DNA of 33,152 nt, from NCBI RefSeq assembly GCF_015714715.1, contig NZ_WAHS01000003.1, positions 1-33,152 of the forward strand, written 5' to 3'. Positions 31,569 to 33,152 of the stretch are shown one piece after another. The notes beneath the pieces were generated by a model, which saw only the letters and a list, made by a program, of their open reading frames with translations, ran no database searches and had not been told where the DNA came from. Source of the DNA: Aestuariivirga litoralis. Its GTDB lineage: Bacteria; Pseudomonadota; Alphaproteobacteria; Rhizobiales; Aestuariivirgaceae. The first letter of the stretch is position 1; every line of letters begins with the position of its first letter. The position numbers were made by a program, and so were the translations under genes.

Positions 31569-33152
31569 GCGGTTGCTGTCGCTTTCTTTGATTTGTTTTT
31601 GGCTCCATTGGAGGCCGCCATTACCGTGTAAAGCCCAAACAGCTTCTCAAGCCGTTCTGTGTCGTTCTTAAATCGACGGCCGATGTAGATGCGCTCCAGC
31701 ACCTCGTCGTTGCGCTGGTGGGCGGCACGGAGTTCGACAGGCATAGTGTTGGGATCATACAGATCCGCGATTGTTGCTGGAAAATGGATTTCGCGCGCAA
31801 GCAAGATGTCCTCAGCGCAACGCGTTAAGTCGGACTTGTTTTTCTCTGTCAGAGGAGGAACCGGAAATGTATTCCAGCCCAGTGTATTGGAATACCGGAA
31901 GTCGGTTTTAATCTTGCCGCAGACGGTCGCAATCCAGATCAGATGAAGGCGCGACGCTATTAGAGCCATGTTCCAGAGAGGGGCGTCGTATAATCCAAAG
32001 GCTGCGTTGGACACCACAGCACCTTGTTCAAGAGCACCTACAGGAAGAGCAGGCCGATTCTCGCTGGTGTGAATTGGCACTATTAGGGGGATGTATTTGT
32101 TTGAAGCTTTTCCATGCCTGATTTCAGAAAAAGCATAGGGCGTTTTCGCTTGGTCCTTTGTTTTTGCCTTAGTGCTGTTTGACCGAAATTGTTTGACTAT
32201 CTCGATCCTGTCGCGAATGAATTTGAAACTGGATGCATATTCTGTCGTATCGGGATCTAACCAAATACAATACCTAAGCTTGCCGTCGATGTAATCATCG
32301 CTGCCAACATACGGCTTTATAAATTGCTTTAGAGCTGGGTCAGTTAGAGAATTATACTCCGAAGCCTTCAAAACCAGGCCCCCTCCATCGGCAGGTTTGC
32401 TGCCATAGTCCATGGGAGACAGACCGTTTATTGGCTTAGCTGCAGAGGCCACGTACACATCGTCAATCGGAACGATATATGCGTTAATATTTTCAACATC
32501 CTTGCGGATGAATTGGCCTTCGTCAGAAAGCGAGTAGAGGGCGGGCAAAGATTTTGGTGCATTCGTAAGGCCTACGATTACGACCGTCACGCCGGCATTG
32601 TGACTTGCGAGGTTGGTCCATTTAAAAGACGAATAGGCGAACTTGATTTTGTGACCGGTCTCAAAAACTAGAGGCCATAAAGTGGGCACCTGTTGGCCTT
32701 GGCAGATAGAATTAGTCGCAACAAATGCTGAGGCACAATTCGCTCTTGTTCCGAAATCGGCAGCCTTCATAAACCAGCCGGCCACGTAATCCAGTAACTT
32801 CCAATTGTCGGTCTTATTTTCAAAAATTTGTTTTAGATCCGACTTTTGATCATCCGACTGCAAAGATGAGCCAAGATACGGCGGGTTCCCGCAGATATAC
32901 GTCTCGCCCCCCTCGTTCTCGAAATCGATTTGTGCTTGATCTAGCGGTGTAGAAAAAAGATCATCGGCATTGAATTTTACACCTGTTCCAGCTGCATCCA
33001 TGATATCGAGCCAGTCGAGCCGAAGTGCATTGCCGCAAGTGATCCAGTTCTCTGCATCAAGCGGCAAGAATTCCGCCAATGCCATTTTAGGCCCTCGATA
33101 TTGCACGTCGGCTTGGTATTCCGCGATGATAAGCGCCAAACGCGCTATTTCC
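31565..33152 (-). CDS. MmeI-like class I SAM-dependent DNA methyltransferase, C-terminal part (continues from position 1)
   Basis: This is the C-terminal 529 residues of the 929-residue methyltransferase that begins at 1202. The first codon is split across the seam (GC at position 1, G at 33152). The catalytic motif IV NPPY lies at residues 490-493. The downstream 430 residues contain the probable target-recognition domain and a helical C-terminus, in keeping with MmeI-type layout. It ends with TGA that overlaps the helicase ATG. If the molecule is not circular this would be a fragment lacking its SAM motif. Confidence 0.9.
   Translation of the reverse strand, partial: EIARLALIIAEYQADVQYRGPKMALAEFLPLDAENWITCGNALRLDWLDIMDAAGTGVKFNADDLFSTPLDQAQIDFENEGGETYICGNPPYLGSSLQSDDQKSDLKQIFENKTDNWKLLDYVAGWFMKAADFGTRANCASAFVATNSICQGQQVPTLWPLVFETGHKIKFAYSSFKWTNLASHNAGVTVVIVGLTNAPKSLPALYSLSDEGQFIRKDVENINAYIVPIDDVYVASAAKPINGLSPMDYGSKPADGGGLVLKASEYNSLTDPALKQFIKPYVGSDDYIDGKLRYCIWLDPDTTEYASSFKFIRDRIEIVKQFRSNSTKAKTKDQAKTPYAFSEIRHGKASNKYIPLIVPIHTSENRPALPVGALEQGAVVSNAAFGLYDAPLWNMALIASRLHLIWIATVCGKIKTDFRYSNTLGWNTFPVPPLTEKNKSDLTRCAEDILLAREIHFPATIADLYDPNTMPVELRAAHQRNDEVLERIYIGRRFKNDTERLEKLFGLYTVMAASNGAKNKSKKATATA

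Overview
The window is a plasmid of an alphaproteobacterium and is very probably the complete circle. A minus-strand reading frame runs off position 1 and resumes in exact phase at 33152. The two pieces join into one 929-residue methyltransferase with its SAM-binding motif on one side of the seam and its NPPY motif on the other. The alphaproteobacterial assignment rests on a LexA box of the GAAC-N7-GAAC type, a MobQ-like relaxase with its oriT, and an iteron/ParA backbone. No genus can be named from the sequence.

Backbone arc (about 8.5-21.5 kb). This holds a small HUH (Rep-like) protein, a MobA/MobL relaxase with a recognisable oriT just upstream, a Fic protein with an operator array, an iteron origin with a perfect DnaA box, the TrfA/RepA-like initiator autoregulated by inverted iterons, a ParA plus ribbon-helix-helix partition pair with a repeat-rich centromere, an ADP-ribosyltransferase-like protein, an orphan adenine methyltransferase, and a LexA-controlled Y-family polymerase with a zinc-ribbon partner. 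Only a coupling protein and a relaxase are present, with no type IV secretion channel, so the plasmid looks mobilizable rather than self-transmissible.

Region 1.2-8.5 kb. A nuclease-like hypothetical gene is followed by a small gene (paralogous to one at 18.4 kb) and then by about 1 kb without a convincing long gene. That kilobase contains three intrinsic terminators in one direction, several strong RNA stems and a 10-codon leader ORF. Next comes a coupled operon: a four-TM coiled-coil membrane protein, a membrane-anchored vWA-like protein and a small membrane peptide. The TraG/VirD4 coupling protein lies directly downstream.

Defence arc (22.0 kb across the seam to 1.2 kb, all minus strand). 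Three units stand head to tail. (1) An MmeI-like methyltransferase, an SF2 helicase and a GIY-YIG nuclease have overlapping ends; this looks like a three-subunit restriction-modification system. (2) A DUF2130 PD-(D/E)xK-like coiled-coil protein and a RloC/PrrC-like AAA_13 ATPase sit behind their own sigma-70-like promoter and a 16-bp palindrome. (3) A four-gene unit with 1-4 nt overlaps encodes a beta-flower-like protein, a DUF2513 protein, an Abi_C HEPN protein and a tyrosine recombinase. Units 2 and 3 are the best candidates for little-described biology: both look like damage- or infection-triggered RNases with dedicated partners.

Functions are read from motifs by eye. No database search, structure prediction or folding calculation was run.
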